Positions 36,420 to 45,716 of a stretch of DNA of 59,868 nucleotides are shown here, in pieces. How positions within the stretch are numbered: the stretch's first letter is position 1; the number at the start of each line of letters is the position of its first letter. The stretch lies in NCBI GenBank assembly GCA_009787355.1, contig WRGD01000149.1:1-59868 (forward strand), written 5' to 3'. Made by a program: the position numbers and the translations under genes. Below the pieces are notes generated by a model, which was given only the letters and a program-made list of their open reading frames with translations, made no database searches and was not told the DNA's origin. This DNA comes from Defluviitaleaceae bacterium. Lineage in GTDB: Bacteria > Bacillota > Clostridia > Lachnospirales > UBA5962.

Positions 36420-37208
36420 TTAATTTGGAGATATTATTATCTCTACTCTTCTATTTAATGCTCTGCCTTCTGGTGTATCATTTGTAGCTACAGGACTATA
36501 TTCACCAAAAGACTGCGGTCTTATCCTTGCTGGGTTTATATTATGCACATTTGTAAAATGAGACATAACAGAATGAGCTCTTGCAAATCCTAAAAACCAG
36601 TTGTTGGGAAAAAGTGCAGTAGAAATCGGAACATTATCCGTATGACCATGTATATATATATTTAGCATTGGATGGTCATATAATACATTTGCAACATAGT
36701 CTAGCATTTCTAAAGTTTGTGGTATTAAAACAGCACTACCAGATGCAAAAATCATATTGTCTGCAAAAGTAATTATTATTTCATCTTCTACAAGTTCTAC
36801 TTGTACATTTTGAGATAATGGATTTGGACTATTTATAAAATACGTTTCAAAATCCAAAACAACACTTTGAAGCAACTGATTTATTTGACTACCGTCAATA
36901 TCACTTTGCTGTGGCTCGAATCTAGCAGAACCAGTAAAAGGCAACGGCATACTAATAACCCCTCCTGTAAAAGCTCCACTAGACATAGCAGCCCCAGTTG
37001 GTGGTTGTACGACAGCAATAGTAGGCCCAAAATTAGGATTTCCTAGAGCTGCCAAAACTGCTGCAACTGCATCGCTATCTGTTCCAGTCTCTGCAGTAGC
37101 AAAAAGCAAAACGAAAAAAGTAAGTAATAGAGACATAAAATCACTAAACGAAACCATCCACAATGGAGCTCCGGCTTTTACTTCTTCTTGTTTTTGTTTT
37201 TTTGCCAA
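36420..37208 (-). CDS. motB: Flagellar stator protein MotB
   Basis: MotB anchors the stator to peptidoglycan and carries the ion-binding Asp. The TM helix begins WMVSFSDFMSLLLTFFVLLF, with the critical Asp at residue 23. The OmpA-like peptidoglycan-binding domain occupies about 140-260 (IYIHGHTDNVPI, ALNRRVEIIISP). Length 262 is normal. It starts at TTG two bases after the motA stop. Whether the ion is H+ or Na+ cannot be told. Confidence 0.95.
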   Translation of the reverse strand: MAKKQKQEEVKAGAPLWMVSFSDFMSLLLTFFVLLFATAETGTDSDAVAAVLAALGNPNFGPTIAVVQPPTGAAMSSGAFTGGVISMPLPFTGSARFEPQQSDIDGSQINQLLQSVVLDFETYFINSPNPLSQNVQVELVEDEIIITFADNMIFASGSAVLIPQTLEMLDYVANVLYDHPMLNIYIHGHTDNVPISTALFPNNWFLGFARAHSVMSHFTNVHNINPARIRPQSFGEYSPVATNDTPEGRALNRRVEIIISPN

Positions 37209-37210
37209 GA

Positions 37211-38008
37211 TTATTCACCGCCTCCAATTGATTTTATTGTTGTTCTTTGACTTGGAGAAATAAAAGATTTTAGTTTTTCTTCCAATATACGTGGGTTATC
37301 TCCAGCATGGATAGAAAGTATACCTTCCATAAGTAATTCTTTTATTAACATTTCTTCTTCATTGAAGAATTTCAGCTTACTTTCTACTGGTAGTGCAATA
37401 TAGTTTGCTATTACGGCACCATAGAAAGTAGTAATAAGAGCAGTAGCCATACCAGGACCTAGTGCATCTGGGTCATCTAAATTTAGTAGCATTAATATAA
37501 GTCCTATAAAAGTACCAAGCATACCCCATGCAGGAGCTGCACCACCTATAAATCCCCAAACACCACGTAGCCTTGAATGCCTATCACTAATACTATTCAT
37601 TTCTTTTTCCAAAATGTTTTGTACAAGTTCTATATTGGAGCCGTCTACAATAAGCATTATACCTTTTTTCAAAAAAGGGTCGTCTATGTTTTCAGCTCTT
37701 GCTTCTAACGAGAGAATACCTTCTCTACGAGCTTGGCTCGATAACTCTAAAATGTTTTCTATTAAAGTTTGTGGATTTAAGTCTACTGGTTTAAATATGT
37801 TACCAAAAGCTTTAAAAGACGCTATAACAGTTTTGAAAGGATATGCTATAAAAACAGACCCTATAGTACCTCCAAAAACTATTATAACTGAAGTAGCATC
37901 AACGAACGCCTCCACCATAAAGGCAAGACTCCATTCTGCACCAATAAGCATGGATATTATCATAGATAAAAAAGCAACTATAAGCCCTATTAATGAACCT
38001 AGTTCCAA
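37211..38008 (-). CDS. motA: Flagellar stator protein MotA
   Basis: MotA forms the stator channel with MotB. Four TM helices are present, and the third/fourth region contains PAWGMLGTFIGLILMLLNL, the signature with the essential prolines. The cytoplasmic loop (about 60-150) includes SLEARAENIDDPFLKKGIML. Length 265 is normal. It starts at TTG with GAGG upstream and is tightly coupled to motB. Confidence 0.95.
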   Translation of the reverse strand: MELGSLIGLIVAFLSMIISMLIGAEWSLAFMVEAFVDATSVIIVFGGTIGSVFIAYPFKTVIASFKAFGNIFKPVDLNPQTLIENILELSSQARREGILSLEARAENIDDPFLKKGIMLIVDGSNIELVQNILEKEMNSISDRHSRLRGVWGFIGGAAPAWGMLGTFIGLILMLLNLDDPDALGPGMATALITTFYGAVIANYIALPVESKLKFFNEEEMLIKELLMEGILSIHAGDNPRILEEKLKSFISPSQRTTIKSIGGGE

Positions 38009-38108
38009 AATAATCCTCTTTCTTGCAAAAACTCGATTATATAGTCAAGTTTCTACTTTTTATCATATTAAATTATACTATAAAACTCTAAGTATTTACA
38101 ACTAAAAT

Positions 38109-38300
38109 TTATTTAATTTTTGTATATACATCACTCTTAAATTCCATAATTTTATTTACAACATCCTCTATGTCTTCTTTTACAATTATTTTTTTACCTG
38201 TAGTCATACTTATTGTTGTATCAGGTAAAACTTCAATAAACTCTATCAAATCGCTATTTACAACAAATTCTACACCACTAAGTTTTGTAAGTTTTATCAT
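38109..38300 (-). CDS. flbD: Flagellar protein FlbD
   Basis: FlbD (SwrD in Bacillus) is a short protein needed for full stator power. It starts MIKLTKLSGVEFVVNSDLIE, then VLPDTTISMTTGKKIIVKE, the family pattern. The ATG at 38300 lies seven bases after GGAGG; a TTG two codons earlier overlaps the site. Length about 63 is normal. It sits between flgE and motA as in other Firmicutes. Confidence 0.93.
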   Translation of the reverse strand: MIKLTKLSGVEFVVNSDLIEFIEVLPDTTISMTTGKKIIVKEDIEDVVNKIMEFKSDVYTKIK

Positions 38301-38331
38301 AAACAAACCTCCTTTATGTAAAACGATATAA

Positions 38332-38363
38332 TTACAACTGCATGAATAATCATACAGTTGTAA
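38332..38363. repeat. Hairpin between flgE and flbD
   Basis: TTACAACTG and CAGTTGTAA (38332-38340 with 38355-38363) pair, with a further four inner pairs and a 4-nt loop. It lies about 30 bases ahead of the flbD ribosome binding site. No strong U run follows. Confidence 0.6.
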
Positions 38364-38385
38364 CTTTATTAATCTTGAATATGAA

Positions 38386-39786
38386 TTATCTTCTTAGGTT
38401 TACCAATTCTTGAAGCATATCATCGGAGGTCGTAATTGTACGAGAGTTCGCTTGGAAACCACGCTGTGTTACTATCATATCTGTAAATTCTGCAGATAAA
38501 TCAACATTACTCATTTCAAGCACACCACCTTGCATTATACCATCTACACCAACACCATCAAAGTTACCAGAGTTTGCTGTAGCACGGAAAAGACTATTTC
38601 CAAAAGCTTCAAGCCCTGCAGGATTTTGAAACTCTGCTATTGCAACTCTCCAAAGAGGACGAATCTGACCATTTGTATATCTAGCCATAACAGTACCATC
38701 TTGCCCTATAGATAAATCTGTAAGTTGTCCTGCTGGTAATCCATCTTGGTCTTCTATAGCAACTGTTTGTCTAACACTACCAAATTGAGTAAGTGGACCA
38801 AAATCTATTGTAATAGGAGAGAAAACAGCCCCAGGAACAACAGCAGTACCACCTTGAGGAGGTGCTCCTGCAGGTCCGTAATAAAATTGTCGATTTGGTA
38901 AAGATGTAACCCTATTTGCTACAGGTCTTGGTTGTTCATTTGTCGTTGCATGACCATCTTGTACGTCTATCAATCTACCATTTACATCAAATGTTACTCT
39001 AAATTGTGCTTGTGCAGCTGGCTGAACATCTACAAGTGTAACATTCCAAATAGTAGTATCATTTGCACCATGCTCTGTCATTTGCATTGTTACTGGTATT
39101 GTAGTATTATTACCCAAACTGTCATGTACATTCATAGTTAAGTTTACAGGAGCTGCTTGCCATGTAGGCGGAACTGGTGGTGTAGCATTTGGAGCTCCCC
39201 CTACCCATCTACCTTCTGGTACTAAATTACCTGCAAATTGTACTTGAGTTGTTGCCCTTGGAGGTGTACTCCAATGTTCAGGTCTTACTTGTATTCCTTG
39301 TACTGCTGTACGTTGTACTTGCCATCTTTCGGATTCATTTGTCCAGTTAGTAGATTCTGTAACCTCCCAACCCATTAATCTCATACCATTACTTATAAGT
39401 AAGTTACCGTCGTGATCTAATCTAGTTGCACCATTACGTGTAAAATAAGTACCTGTTGCATCTCCAACTATAAAAAATCCACTACCATCTAACATTAAAT
39501 CAAATGCATTGTCTGTACGCTGTGCTGCACCTTGAGTCATTAGCCTATCTACAGAAGCAACATTTACACCCAAACCTATTTGCATTGCATTTTGACCACC
39601 ACGTCCAGTAGCTTCTACATTGGCACCAGCTGCCGAACTTAAAGTTTGGCTAAACACATCGTTGAACAAAGTTCTGCTAGCTTTAAAGCCTACCGTGTTT
39701 ACGTTGGATATATTGTGAGCTATTACATCCATTCTTGTTTGATGTGCACGAAGACCAGAAACCCCAGAAAACATTGATCGCATCAT
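38386..39786 (-). CDS. flgE: Flagellar hook protein FlgE
   Basis: FlgE polymerises into the hook. The N-terminal rod-like motif SGVSGLRAHQTRMDVIAHNI then SNVNTVGFKAS (about 8-38) and the C-terminal MSNVDLSAEFTDMIVTQRGF plus QANSRTI (about 427-453) are the family's helical ends. The variable middle domain (about 150-340) is rich in Thr, Pro and Gly. Length 466 is normal for Firmicutes. GGAGG precedes the ATG pair. Confidence 0.95.
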   Translation of the reverse strand: MMRSMFSGVSGLRAHQTRMDVIAHNISNVNTVGFKASRTLFNDVFSQTLSSAAGANVEATGRGGQNAMQIGLGVNVASVDRLMTQGAAQRTDNAFDLMLDGSGFFIVGDATGTYFTRNGATRLDHDGNLLISNGMRLMGWEVTESTNWTNESERWQVQRTAVQGIQVRPEHWSTPPRATTQVQFAGNLVPEGRWVGGAPNATPPVPPTWQAAPVNLTMNVHDSLGNNTTIPVTMQMTEHGANDTTIWNVTLVDVQPAAQAQFRVTFDVNGRLIDVQDGHATTNEQPRPVANRVTSLPNRQFYYGPAGAPPQGGTAVVPGAVFSPITIDFGPLTQFGSVRQTVAIEDQDGLPAGQLTDLSIGQDGTVMARYTNGQIRPLWRVAIAEFQNPAGLEAFGNSLFRATANSGNFDGVGVDGIMQGGVLEMSNVDLSAEFTDMIVTQRGFQANSRTITTSDDMLQELVNLRR

Positions 39787-39917
39787 AATATTTTTTCCTC
39801 CAAAATTTCAATTTTCTTTATATTTAAATTTTATTTACATTTACTTTCACATCTAATTGCAAATCTCTTCTGTCAGTCCGAGATTATAACTTCTTTTTTT
39901 AAGTCCAGCTATTAGTT

Positions 39918-39950
39918 CTTTTTGTAATACAAATTTTAATATACAAAAAG
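39918..39950. repeat. Hairpin between the small flg operon gene and flgE
   Basis: CTTTTTGTA and TACAAAAAG form a 9-bp stem with a 15-nt loop just after the stop of the 40302 gene. Confidence 0.5.
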
Positions 39951-39954
39951 TGTA

Positions 39955-40302
39955 CTATACAATTACAGCTCCATCTATATTTGTAAATATGTTTCTTTGC
40001 TCTTTGCTTAGAGCTGTTACAACTGTTCTTGTATCTACATTTACAACCAATGCTACGTTATCTATCAAAACTAACGAATCATTTATTCCTTTTGCTTTTG
40101 CACTATCTATTCCATTTGATAGGCGTTTTAGTTGCTCGTTCGATAAATTTATATTTCTATCTGTAAGACGTACATTTGCATGCTTTGAAAATTGTACTCC
40201 ACGAACTTCTTCAAGAATATTTTTAAAATCACTAATTTGATTTATATTAGAGTTTTTATATTGTAGATGTAGATTACCTCCATTGTCTATTTTTTGTATC
40301 AT
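39955..40302 (-). CDS. Flagellar operon protein (TIGR02530 type)
   Basis: This family of small proteins is found between flgD and flgE in Firmicutes. It has the hallmark FSKHANVRLTDRNINLSNEQ in its middle and VLIDNVALVVNVDTRTVVTA toward the end. Its molecular role is not established; position suggests help with hook-cap or hook assembly. I start it at the ATG at 40302, which follows AAAGG; an ATG six codons upstream has no site. Confidence 0.85.
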   Translation of the reverse strand: MIQKIDNGGNLHLQYKNSNINQISDFKNILEEVRGVQFSKHANVRLTDRNINLSNEQLKRLSNGIDSAKAKGINDSLVLIDNVALVVNVDTRTVVTALSKEQRNIFTNIDGAVIV

Positions 40303-40338
40303 AACATAAAACCTTTCCATCCATAGAATAAGTAAATT

Positions 40339-41634
40339 TTACACAGCTTCTGCTGTACTTTGATTTGCAAATAATACAGTTTCGCCACTACTCAATACAA
40401 AATGTGGTTCTCCGTTCAAAAGTCGTATATTTGTAATATTTTCGCCCTCGAAACTTCTACCAACATTACCTATAGCTTGATTAAGCCTAGAAATATCCCT
40501 TACAAATACAGTATGCGAATCATTACCTACAGCAACTGTCAAATTATGTCCACTTTCACCATCTCTTGTAACAGCTGTTATTCTACCATTTATCGGCTCG
40601 GCTGCAGCTGTTGCAGCAAATGATATATTTCTATCTATTAATGAATTTGTACCATCACCACGTGTAAATGCAACAGTTGTTCCATTGTCTAATACAAGTT
40701 GTGGTATACCTGCTCTCATTTCTATAGATGTAACCATTCCTTTATCTGTTCCATTGTCGAAGAATGTACCTACATGACGCATAGCAGATGTTAAATCATT
40801 TATATCAGAAACAAGAACTCTACCTTGGCTAGTTTCTAATATAAAACCACCACCAGTAGCTGTATTTATTGTTATAGCATTTATTGTTGCATTTGTTACA
40901 GTAGTCGGCTGTTCTCCCGGCTCTGCAATTGTAACTCCACTTATTGGATTGCCTATAATCATTTGTCTACTAGATATTTCTAATACTTGAGATGCTGTTA
41001 CTTCTCTACCACCAACTGTTAGTAATAAGCCTCTATCTCTGTCAAAACGTAGAGAATCTATACGTCCCTCTATAAAAGATGTAATATTTCCATCTGCGTC
41101 TTGCTCTACAAATTGAGCATATTGACCAACAATAGACATATTTTGAGATGCTAGAAGTATTGTATTCATATTCGCTAAAAGCTCAGAATCCATATTGTTG
41201 CCAACATATACAACATCTGTCATTGCCACTTTTCTACCTTCAGCAGAACCATTTTCTACTACAACAAAAGCTTGCCCATTCTCTATTACCGCCGAACTTA
41301 CACGCCCTGCAACAAGGTCCATATTGCCAGTTGCTTCGTTTCTTACTTCTGCAACAACTTCACGACCAACCATAGCAAAAGCATGGCTACGAATAGTGTT
41401 ATTGTTTATGTTTTGCATTTGTTCTAATGCAGAAAATTGAGCAAGTTGTGCTACGAAAGCATGGTCTTCCATAGGATTCATAGGGTCTTGAAATTGAAGT
41501 TGCGTAACAAGAAGTCTCAAAAATGCTTCTCTATCAAGTTCATTTTCTGTTGTTCTCTCTGGTGCGTTTGGGTCTCTTATAGAATTTTGCCAATTTGCCC
41601 AATTCATATCATTATTCATTGCACTAAAATCCAT
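40339..41634 (-). CDS. flgD: Hook-assembly scaffold protein FlgD, enlarged form
   Basis: FlgD caps the growing hook. The N-terminal region ending FLRLLVTQLQFQDPMNPMED (about 30-49) and FVAQLAQFSALEQM is diagnostic. The rest is unusual: at 431 residues it is nearly twice the usual 140-250. The extra part is a series of short beta modules of the form 'G-R-(I/V) ... G-x-x-x-x-V ... V-x-x-(D/I)' (around residues 110, 190, 255, 345 and 395). These may be duplicated Tudor/SH3-like segments. AGGAG precedes the ATG; it is 8 nt after fliK. Confidence 0.9.
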   Translation of the reverse strand: MDFSAMNNDMNWANWQNSIRDPNAPERTTENELDREAFLRLLVTQLQFQDPMNPMEDHAFVAQLAQFSALEQMQNINNNTIRSHAFAMVGREVVAEVRNEATGNMDLVAGRVSSAVIENGQAFVVVENGSAEGRKVAMTDVVYVGNNMDSELLANMNTILLASQNMSIVGQYAQFVEQDADGNITSFIEGRIDSLRFDRDRGLLLTVGGREVTASQVLEISSRQMIIGNPISGVTIAEPGEQPTTVTNATINAITINTATGGGFILETSQGRVLVSDINDLTSAMRHVGTFFDNGTDKGMVTSIEMRAGIPQLVLDNGTTVAFTRGDGTNSLIDRNISFAATAAAEPINGRITAVTRDGESGHNLTVAVGNDSHTVFVRDISRLNQAIGNVGRSFEGENITNIRLLNGEPHFVLSSGETVLFANQSTAEAV

Positions 41635-41642
41635 ATATACTC

Positions 41643-43049
41643 CTAAACAGTATAGCTAACTGTAGAACCCGAAATTTGAATCTCTGGCGTAGAATCAACT
41701 TGAATAGTTTCACTTTCAATATTTTTTATAATATTACTAATTCTTTGCCTAGATTTTTCTTGTTCTCTTAAAAAATTATCCAAACTCTTATTTTCTTGTT
41801 TTACAGAAACAGAAAGTTCGCCAACTTCTATTCCTTTGCTACTCATTTCTTCTTTTAATTCATTAAAATTTGCTTCTATTGCTTCTTTTACACGCTGGTT
41901 CTCTGTTTCGAACATTGCTTTTATTATTCCGTTTTGTGTTAAAATACGAAGACTAACTTCTCCAAGTGTTTCTGGAGTTATTATTATCTTCATTTCGGAA
42001 ACAGCTCCACTTAAACTTAGTTTAAACTGACCTTTTATTTGCTCTATTACATCTCTACCAGAGAATGGTATTTGTGTATTTTGTACATTTATTTTTTCTG
42101 GTGTAATTATTTCAGCACTATAATTATTCAAATTTACATTTAATGCTTGTGAATTTTCATCTGTAGTATTTTGATTATTTATATTTTGTGTGTTTTTTTG
42201 TGTATTTTCATTTTCTAAAAAATCATTTTCAGTATTTTCAGTATTTTCACCAAAGCTAGAATCTTGATTAAAATCTTGAGTATTTTCACTTGTATTTACA
42301 GTATTAATTTCATTCGCTTCCCAAGTTTCTCTTGGTACTATTTCTTCAGAAACATCAATGTCTATTTCTTCATTTTGAATATTCAAATTAATAATAGGTG
42401 AAGATATACTCTCATCTGTGTAAACAACATCACCGATTACCTGTGTTATTTCTTTGTTTAAACTTGTAACAATATCTGCAATATTTTCAACATTCAAAAG
42501 CTCTACTGGACTTTCTACATCAAAATGAGTCATCAGAACTTCTGTTTGCTTTTTTACGTCTTGCAAATCTATTGGGTCAATATTTAAATTTTCTAAAATT
42601 TCATTTACTTCTTCTGGGGTTATATCTAAAACTGTAGCAACAGCTTCAAAAACAACTGTAAAATCTTCAAGCAAAATATCTACATTATAATTATCGACAG
42701 GAACATCTAAAGATACATAATCGGTTATTGGCAAAGTAGTATTGTACAAACCAGCATAAGCAGTTAAAGCCAAATCATAATTCTCTTCTATATTTTCATT
42801 TGATATTTGGTTTGGTCTATTTTCAGATTCAACTCTAGATGATTCTCTATTATTAGTTTCATTAGATGAATTAGTAGACTGTACATCGTTTAAAGTAGAT
42901 TCAAAACTATTTGAATTATCGTCTCTAAGGTTCCTATCTGCCGTTTGTCTATTAGAGTCTATAAATGTGTCATTTGTAGAACTTTCTGTTTGTCCTCTTT
43001 GTCTTATTTCTACACTTGGTATTTCTAAAGATAAATTCGCTATTTTCAT
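41643..43049 (-). CDS. fliK: Flagellar hook-length control protein FliK
   Basis: FliK measures hook length and triggers FlhB switching. The N-terminal 300 residues are low-complexity, rich in Asn, Glu and Thr, as expected for the ruler part. The C-terminal Flg_hook domain (about 345-430) has IIITPETLGEVSLRILTQNG and MFETENQRVKEAIEANFNEL. Length 468 is normal. AAGGAGGTGA precedes the ATG. Confidence 0.9.
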   Translation of the reverse strand: MKIANLSLEIPSVEIRQRGQTESSTNDTFIDSNRQTADRNLRDDNSNSFESTLNDVQSTNSSNETNNRESSRVESENRPNQISNENIEENYDLALTAYAGLYNTTLPITDYVSLDVPVDNYNVDILLEDFTVVFEAVATVLDITPEEVNEILENLNIDPIDLQDVKKQTEVLMTHFDVESPVELLNVENIADIVTSLNKEITQVIGDVVYTDESISSPIINLNIQNEEIDIDVSEEIVPRETWEANEINTVNTSENTQDFNQDSSFGENTENTENDFLENENTQKNTQNINNQNTTDENSQALNVNLNNYSAEIITPEKINVQNTQIPFSGRDVIEQIKGQFKLSLSGAVSEMKIIITPETLGEVSLRILTQNGIIKAMFETENQRVKEAIEANFNELKEEMSSKGIEVGELSVSVKQENKSLDNFLREQEKSRQRISNIIKNIESETIQVDSTPEIQISGSTVSYTV

Positions 43050-43075
43050 TATTTTTCACCTCCTTTCAATATTTA

Positions 43076-43831
43076 TTAAAATTCTACACCCTGTGCAAGC
43101 ATAGTTAATACTAATGCTCTATTTTCTACACTCATACTATTAATTAAAGAACCACGTGTATTTTGTGGTAAAGCTTCTAAAATATTTAAAACAAGTTGCG
43201 TATTAGTAGACATCATTTGTTCTAAAGTTTGAGAAGAATTTCTTGCACTCATTTCTGTAAAAGTAGATATATAGTTTTGTACAATAGCGGATGCCTGCTG
43301 ATTACCCACAAGTTCTGTGTATATTCCATGTGCTGTTTCTGGGTTCATGCTTGCAAAAAACTGCATAAAATCTCTTGGAACTTCACCAGCTATCATTCTA
43401 TCAAACTCTTCTCTATTTGAATTAAAAGTAGCTTGCTCTTGCTCAAATGTAGCAATTCTTGCATTTAAACTATTTATTTCTGTAGCTTGTAAAATATTTA
43501 ATTGATTCAAATCATCTCTTTCCATTGTACGTAAATCTATAATTGCCTGCATTTCTAATCTTAGTGCCTCTAATTCAGTATTTGCTACAGGAATAGCTGC
43601 CTCATATTCTGGTAACAAATCTCCAACAAACGGTATATTCGAAATAAGAGGTCTTATGTGCTGCTCTCTTATGTTAAAGATATTAAAAATCAAAACAGAC
43701 GCAAGAAAACCCAAGATAAGCAGTATAATAGAAAACATAATAATAATTTTTAAAAAATTGTTCTTTTTGGAACTAGCTGAAATATCCTGAAATTGTCTTG
43801 ATTTATTCTGATTCAAAGTAGAAGTTGCCAT
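43076..43831 (-). CDS. MotE-like membrane protein (YlxF)
   Basis: A cytoplasmic N-terminus (1-25), one TM helix (about 26-50), a coiled-coil (about 85-135) and a C-terminal MgtE_N-like helical domain (about 150-250: MQFFASMNPETAHGIYTELV, ALVLTMLAQ). This matches MotE/YlxF proteins located between fliJ and fliK, thought to assist stator or export function. Length 251 is normal. GGGGG lies a few bases before the ATG. Confidence 0.8.
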   Translation of the reverse strand: MATSTLNQNKSRQFQDISASSKKNNFLKIIIMFSIILLILGFLASVLIFNIFNIREQHIRPLISNIPFVGDLLPEYEAAIPVANTELEALRLEMQAIIDLRTMERDDLNQLNILQATEINSLNARIATFEQEQATFNSNREEFDRMIAGEVPRDFMQFFASMNPETAHGIYTELVGNQQASAIVQNYISTFTEMSARNSSQTLEQMMSTNTQLVLNILEALPQNTRGSLINSMSVENRALVLTMLAQGVEF

Positions 43832-43927
43832 ATATCCCCCTAACTTTTATTTCACTTTTGAAAAACGATTCTAACGAACTTTTTTACTTTTTGATATAAA
43901 AATATATCGAACCAAAAACAAAAAATC

Positions 43928-44389
43928 TTAAATATTAACTACGGTAATAATTGGTTTAAATCTAAAACTAACGATTTCATCTACAGTTTTCTGTTCTTTT
44001 TTCTTTGTTTCATCTATATATTCTTCAAATTCGTTTTCTTTCAGTTTTTCCATCATTTTCTTTTCTTTTGTAGCCTCTACTAATTCTCGTCTTTTAAATT
44101 CAACAAATTGTTCGGCTTTTTTTATTAATTTTTCTTGATTTACAATTTTCACTTTTGTTGATTCTATATAATTTGAAAGAATTTGAAAATCTATTGGCTT
44201 TAAATTAGAACTTTCCATTTCGCTTTTCAACTGAGATATTGCATTTTTCCTATCAGTATAATAATTTTCCAAAATAGTTTTTTCTTTTGCAAGTGCTTGC
44301 ATAGCTTTACCAAATTCTTGCTCTTTTTGTTCTGCTATACGTTCTTTCAAATTTAGAACGCTTTCCATTTTAAACTTAAATTTAGACAA
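43928..44389 (-). CDS. fliJ: Flagellar export protein FliJ
   Basis: FliJ is the coiled-coil stalk of the export ATPase complex. The whole 153-residue protein is predicted helical and charged, beginning MSKFKFKMESVLNLKERIAE, the standard FliJ start ('F..LE.VL..R'). It starts at TTG with GGAGGGGG upstream. It directly follows fliI. Its C-terminal 15 residues are a non-helical extension. Confidence 0.88.
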   Translation of the reverse strand: MSKFKFKMESVLNLKERIAEQKEQEFGKAMQALAKEKTILENYYTDRKNAISQLKSEMESSNLKPIDFQILSNYIESTKVKIVNQEKLIKKAEQFVEFKRRELVEATKEKKMMEKLKENEFEEYIDETKKKEQKTVDEIVSFRFKPIITVVNI

Positions 44390-44408
44390 TATCCCCCTCC
44401 TGCTTTCT

Positions 44409-45713
44409 TTAATTTACTATATCATCCATAATTTTAAGCGTTTCTTCAAAATGTATCTTTTCTTCTGTAGACTGTGTTAAAAAATCTTTTATAGCTGGAT
44501 TCTTAGAAACTGCCAAATCTATATCTGGATTACTACCTTTTACATATGCACCTATATTTATTAAATCTTCGCTTTCACTATATATTGCCATAGATTTTTT
44601 TATCTCATTTGCTTTTTTCTTATGTTCTGGTGTTACAATATCACTCATAACCCTAGAAACACTAGCCAAAACATCAATAGCTGGATAATGGTTTTTATTT
44701 GCTATTTTTCTGTTTAATACTATATGACCATCTAATATACCACGTGCAGTATCTGTAACAGGTTCTGTTATATCATCTCCATCTACAAGTACGGTGTATA
44801 ACCCTGTAATAGAACCATGGCTATCGTTTCCTGCACGCTCTAATAGCTTTGGCATAACAGCAAAAACAGAAGGTGTATAACCACGAGAAACCGGAGGCTC
44901 TCCAGTTGCAAGACCTATTTCACGCTGTGCCATTGCGTATCTTGTAAGAGAGTCCATAAGTAATAGTACATCTTTACCCTCGGCTCTAAAAAATTCCGCA
45001 ATAGACGTTGCAACTTCAGCAGCTTTTAACCGTACAAGTGCAGATTGGTCGCTTGTTGCTACAACAAGCACACTTCTTTTTAGACCCTCTTCTCCAAGGT
45101 CTTTTTCTATAAACTCTCGTACCTCACGACCTCGTTCACCTATCAGTGCTATTACGTTTATATCTGCTTTCGTGTTTCTTGCAATCATACCCATAAGAGT
45201 AGATTTACCAACACCAGAACCTGCAAAAATACCAACCCTTTGTCCTTTTCCTATTGTTAAAAGTCCATCTATAGCTTTTACCCCTAAAGATAGTGGGTCA
45301 TGTATACGATTACGTTCTAATGGATTAGGTGGTGCGTTCGTTACCGGGAAATCTTTCCCATCGGAAACTTGTGGCTTACCATCTATAGGCCTACCCATTC
45401 CATCCAAAACACGCCCCAAAAGACTCTCACTAATATTTATAGAAATAGGAACATCCGATGCTTCCACAATAGAACCCGGTCTAACTCCACTAATATCGCC
45501 AAGAGGCATGAGTAATATATTATTACCCCTAAAGCCTACAACCTCTGCCATTATATCTCTGTCTATAGATTTTATATAACAAACACTACCTACACTAACA
45601 TTTGGTCCCACAGATTCTATTGTTAGCCCTACTACTTGGCTTACTTTTCCTAGTTTTCGTACATGGCTTTTTTTTATAACTTCTTTATATTTTTTAAAAT
45701 CTACCGAGTTCAT
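44409..45713 (-). CDS. fliI: Flagellum-specific ATPase FliI
   Basis: FliI is the ATPase of the export apparatus. Walker A GSGVGKST lies near residue 165 within VGIFAGSGVGKSTLMG. Walker B is VLLLMDSLTRYAMAQREIGL, and the block GEPPVSRGYTPSVF is typical of the T3SS/F1-beta family. Length 434 is normal. AGGTAATTT precedes the ATG, three bases after the fliH stop. Confidence 0.96.
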   Translation of the reverse strand: MNSVDFKKYKEVIKKSHVRKLGKVSQVVGLTIESVGPNVSVGSVCYIKSIDRDIMAEVVGFRGNNILLMPLGDISGVRPGSIVEASDVPISINISESLLGRVLDGMGRPIDGKPQVSDGKDFPVTNAPPNPLERNRIHDPLSLGVKAIDGLLTIGKGQRVGIFAGSGVGKSTLMGMIARNTKADINVIALIGERGREVREFIEKDLGEEGLKRSVLVVATSDQSALVRLKAAEVATSIAEFFRAEGKDVLLLMDSLTRYAMAQREIGLATGEPPVSRGYTPSVFAVMPKLLERAGNDSHGSITGLYTVLVDGDDITEPVTDTARGILDGHIVLNRKIANKNHYPAIDVLASVSRVMSDIVTPEHKKKANEIKKSMAIYSESEDLINIGAYVKGSNPDIDLAVSKNPAIKDFLTQSTEEKIHFEETLKIMDDIVN

Positions 45714-45716
45714 AAA

